From assembly GCA_964469485.1 (NCBI GenBank), contig CAYXZP010000091.1:1-7405 (forward strand): DNA of 7,405 nucleotides, written 5' to 3'. Both the position numbers and the translations under genes were made by a program. The stretch comes from CAYXZP01 sp964469485 (GTDB taxonomy: Bacteria > Desulfobacterota > Binatia > UBA1149 > CAYXZP01). Below the pieces are notes generated by a model that saw nothing but the letters and a program-made list of their open reading frames with translations, did not search any database and had not been told where the DNA came from. Position 1 is the stretch's first letter. Every line of letters starts with the position of its first letter. Positions 6,994 to 7,405 of this stretch are shown one piece after another.

Positions 6994-7405
6994 GGGCTGG
7001 TATGCTCGTGGCAGAGGACAGCGCGAGCGGCTCGCCGCCGTTCTTGTCGACGAAGCTCAGTCGGATCTCGGCAGCCCGGGGCGCGCGCCTCTTGGCGGCC
7101 TGTCCCGTCCATTGTTCCTGCCAGCGTTTTCCGTCGAAGAATCGCATCTCCAGCGAAGCCAGCCCCGCGGCCACCACAGTACGAAGCGCCGTCTCGTCGT
7201 CGATGGGTCCGGGCGGCCGGACCTCGTAACGGACCAGTTCTATGGTGCTGTCCCCGGCCGCAAGCCGGTAGCTGACGCGGGCCTGGTCACTGCGGTCGCT
7301 CCCCGGGAGCGGCCCCAGACCCTCGAGCGGCGTGGTGCCGCGCGCGGCAAGCACCGTGAGGGCGAGCACCACCACCGCCCCGGCAGCGACAGGGGACGGT
7401 GCCGC
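6980..7405 (-). CDS. gspJ: Type II secretion minor pseudopilin GspJ, C-terminal part (5' end outside window)
   Basis: The frame is open to the right edge of the window, so the prepilin leader and N-terminal helix are missing and only the last 141 codons are seen. A GTG at 7375 lies within the frame but is not a credible start, because it would leave no pilin leader. The visible part fits the periplasmic beta-domain of GspJ: SDQARVSYRLA, an IELVRYEVRPPGPIDDET stretch, then LEMRFFDGKRWQEQW (the expected pattern of a strand, Asp-Gly and two Trp), and RAPRAAEIRLSFVD. Position directly before gspK supports the call, since gspI-gspJ-gspK is the usual order and the three products form the pseudopilus tip. 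The TGA stop at 6982-6980 lies inside gspK. GspI or GspH are less likely, because those genes usually precede gspJ. Confidence 0.82.
   Translation of the reverse strand, partial: AAPSPVAAGAVVVLALTVLAARGTTPLEGLGPLPGSDRSDQARVSYRLAAGDSTIELVRYEVRPPGPIDDETALRTVVAAGLASLEMRFFDGKRWQEQWTGQAAKRRAPRAAEIRLSFVDKNGGEPLALSSATSIPAHARD

Noticed and set aside
6991..7050. Missing Glu5 in the GspK pilin helix as a possible defect
   Set aside because: GspK proteins normally lack Glu5; this is a family trait.
3271..7405. The palindrome CTCGAG occurs about 15 times in the T2SS half (about 18 in the window), several times chance expectation
   Set aside because: Every copy I checked in the T2SS genes falls in frame as CTC GAG (Leu-Glu), so codon preference explains it without a binding site or repeat family.

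Overview
The window is GC-rich (about two thirds G+C by eye) and almost entirely coding. It comes from a Gram-negative bacterium with an outer membrane: it carries a lipid A biosynthesis enzyme and a run of type II secretion (T2SS) genes. An NtrY-like kinase, a PilM/PilN-like GspL and a GspN gene in tandem suggest a proteobacterial lineage, perhaps the former Deltaproteobacteria (Myxococcota, Desulfobacterota and relatives). That placement is inference only. There are no RNA genes, insertion sequences, CRISPR arrays or long repeats, and no intergenic stretch exceeds about 10 bases.

Plus strand, about 2-3270: a two-gene unit. The first gene, whose 5' end lies outside the window, is a membrane-bound NtrY-type sensor histidine kinase. 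Eight bases after its stop begins the most notable gene here. It is a single open frame that joins an NtrX-type phosphoreceiver domain, through an Ala/Pro/Gly-rich linker, to a complete LpxC (UDP-3-O-acyl-GlcNAc deacetylase). LpxC carries out the committed step of lipid A synthesis. Where NtrX would carry its sigma-54 AAA+ and DNA-binding domains, this protein carries a metabolic enzyme. All the key residues of both domains that I could check are present. The layout predicts a short signalling path in which an envelope-sensing kinase phosphorylates LpxC's own receiver and adjusts lipid A production without transcription.

Minus strand, about 7405-3253: a tightly packed T2SS operon in the order gspJ (5' part cut off by the window edge), gspK, gspL, gspM, gspN. 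Each junction overlaps by 4 to 19 bases, including GTGA and ATGA stop/start overlaps typical of translational coupling. These genes encode two minor pseudopilins, the inner-membrane platform proteins GspL and GspM, and the accessory protein GspN. The upstream T2SS genes (gspC to gspI) would be expected beyond the right edge.

The two units converge, and their 3' coding ends overlap by 18 bases, so no separate terminator region lies between them. Both units concern the outer membrane: one controls its lipid A supply and the other secretes across it.
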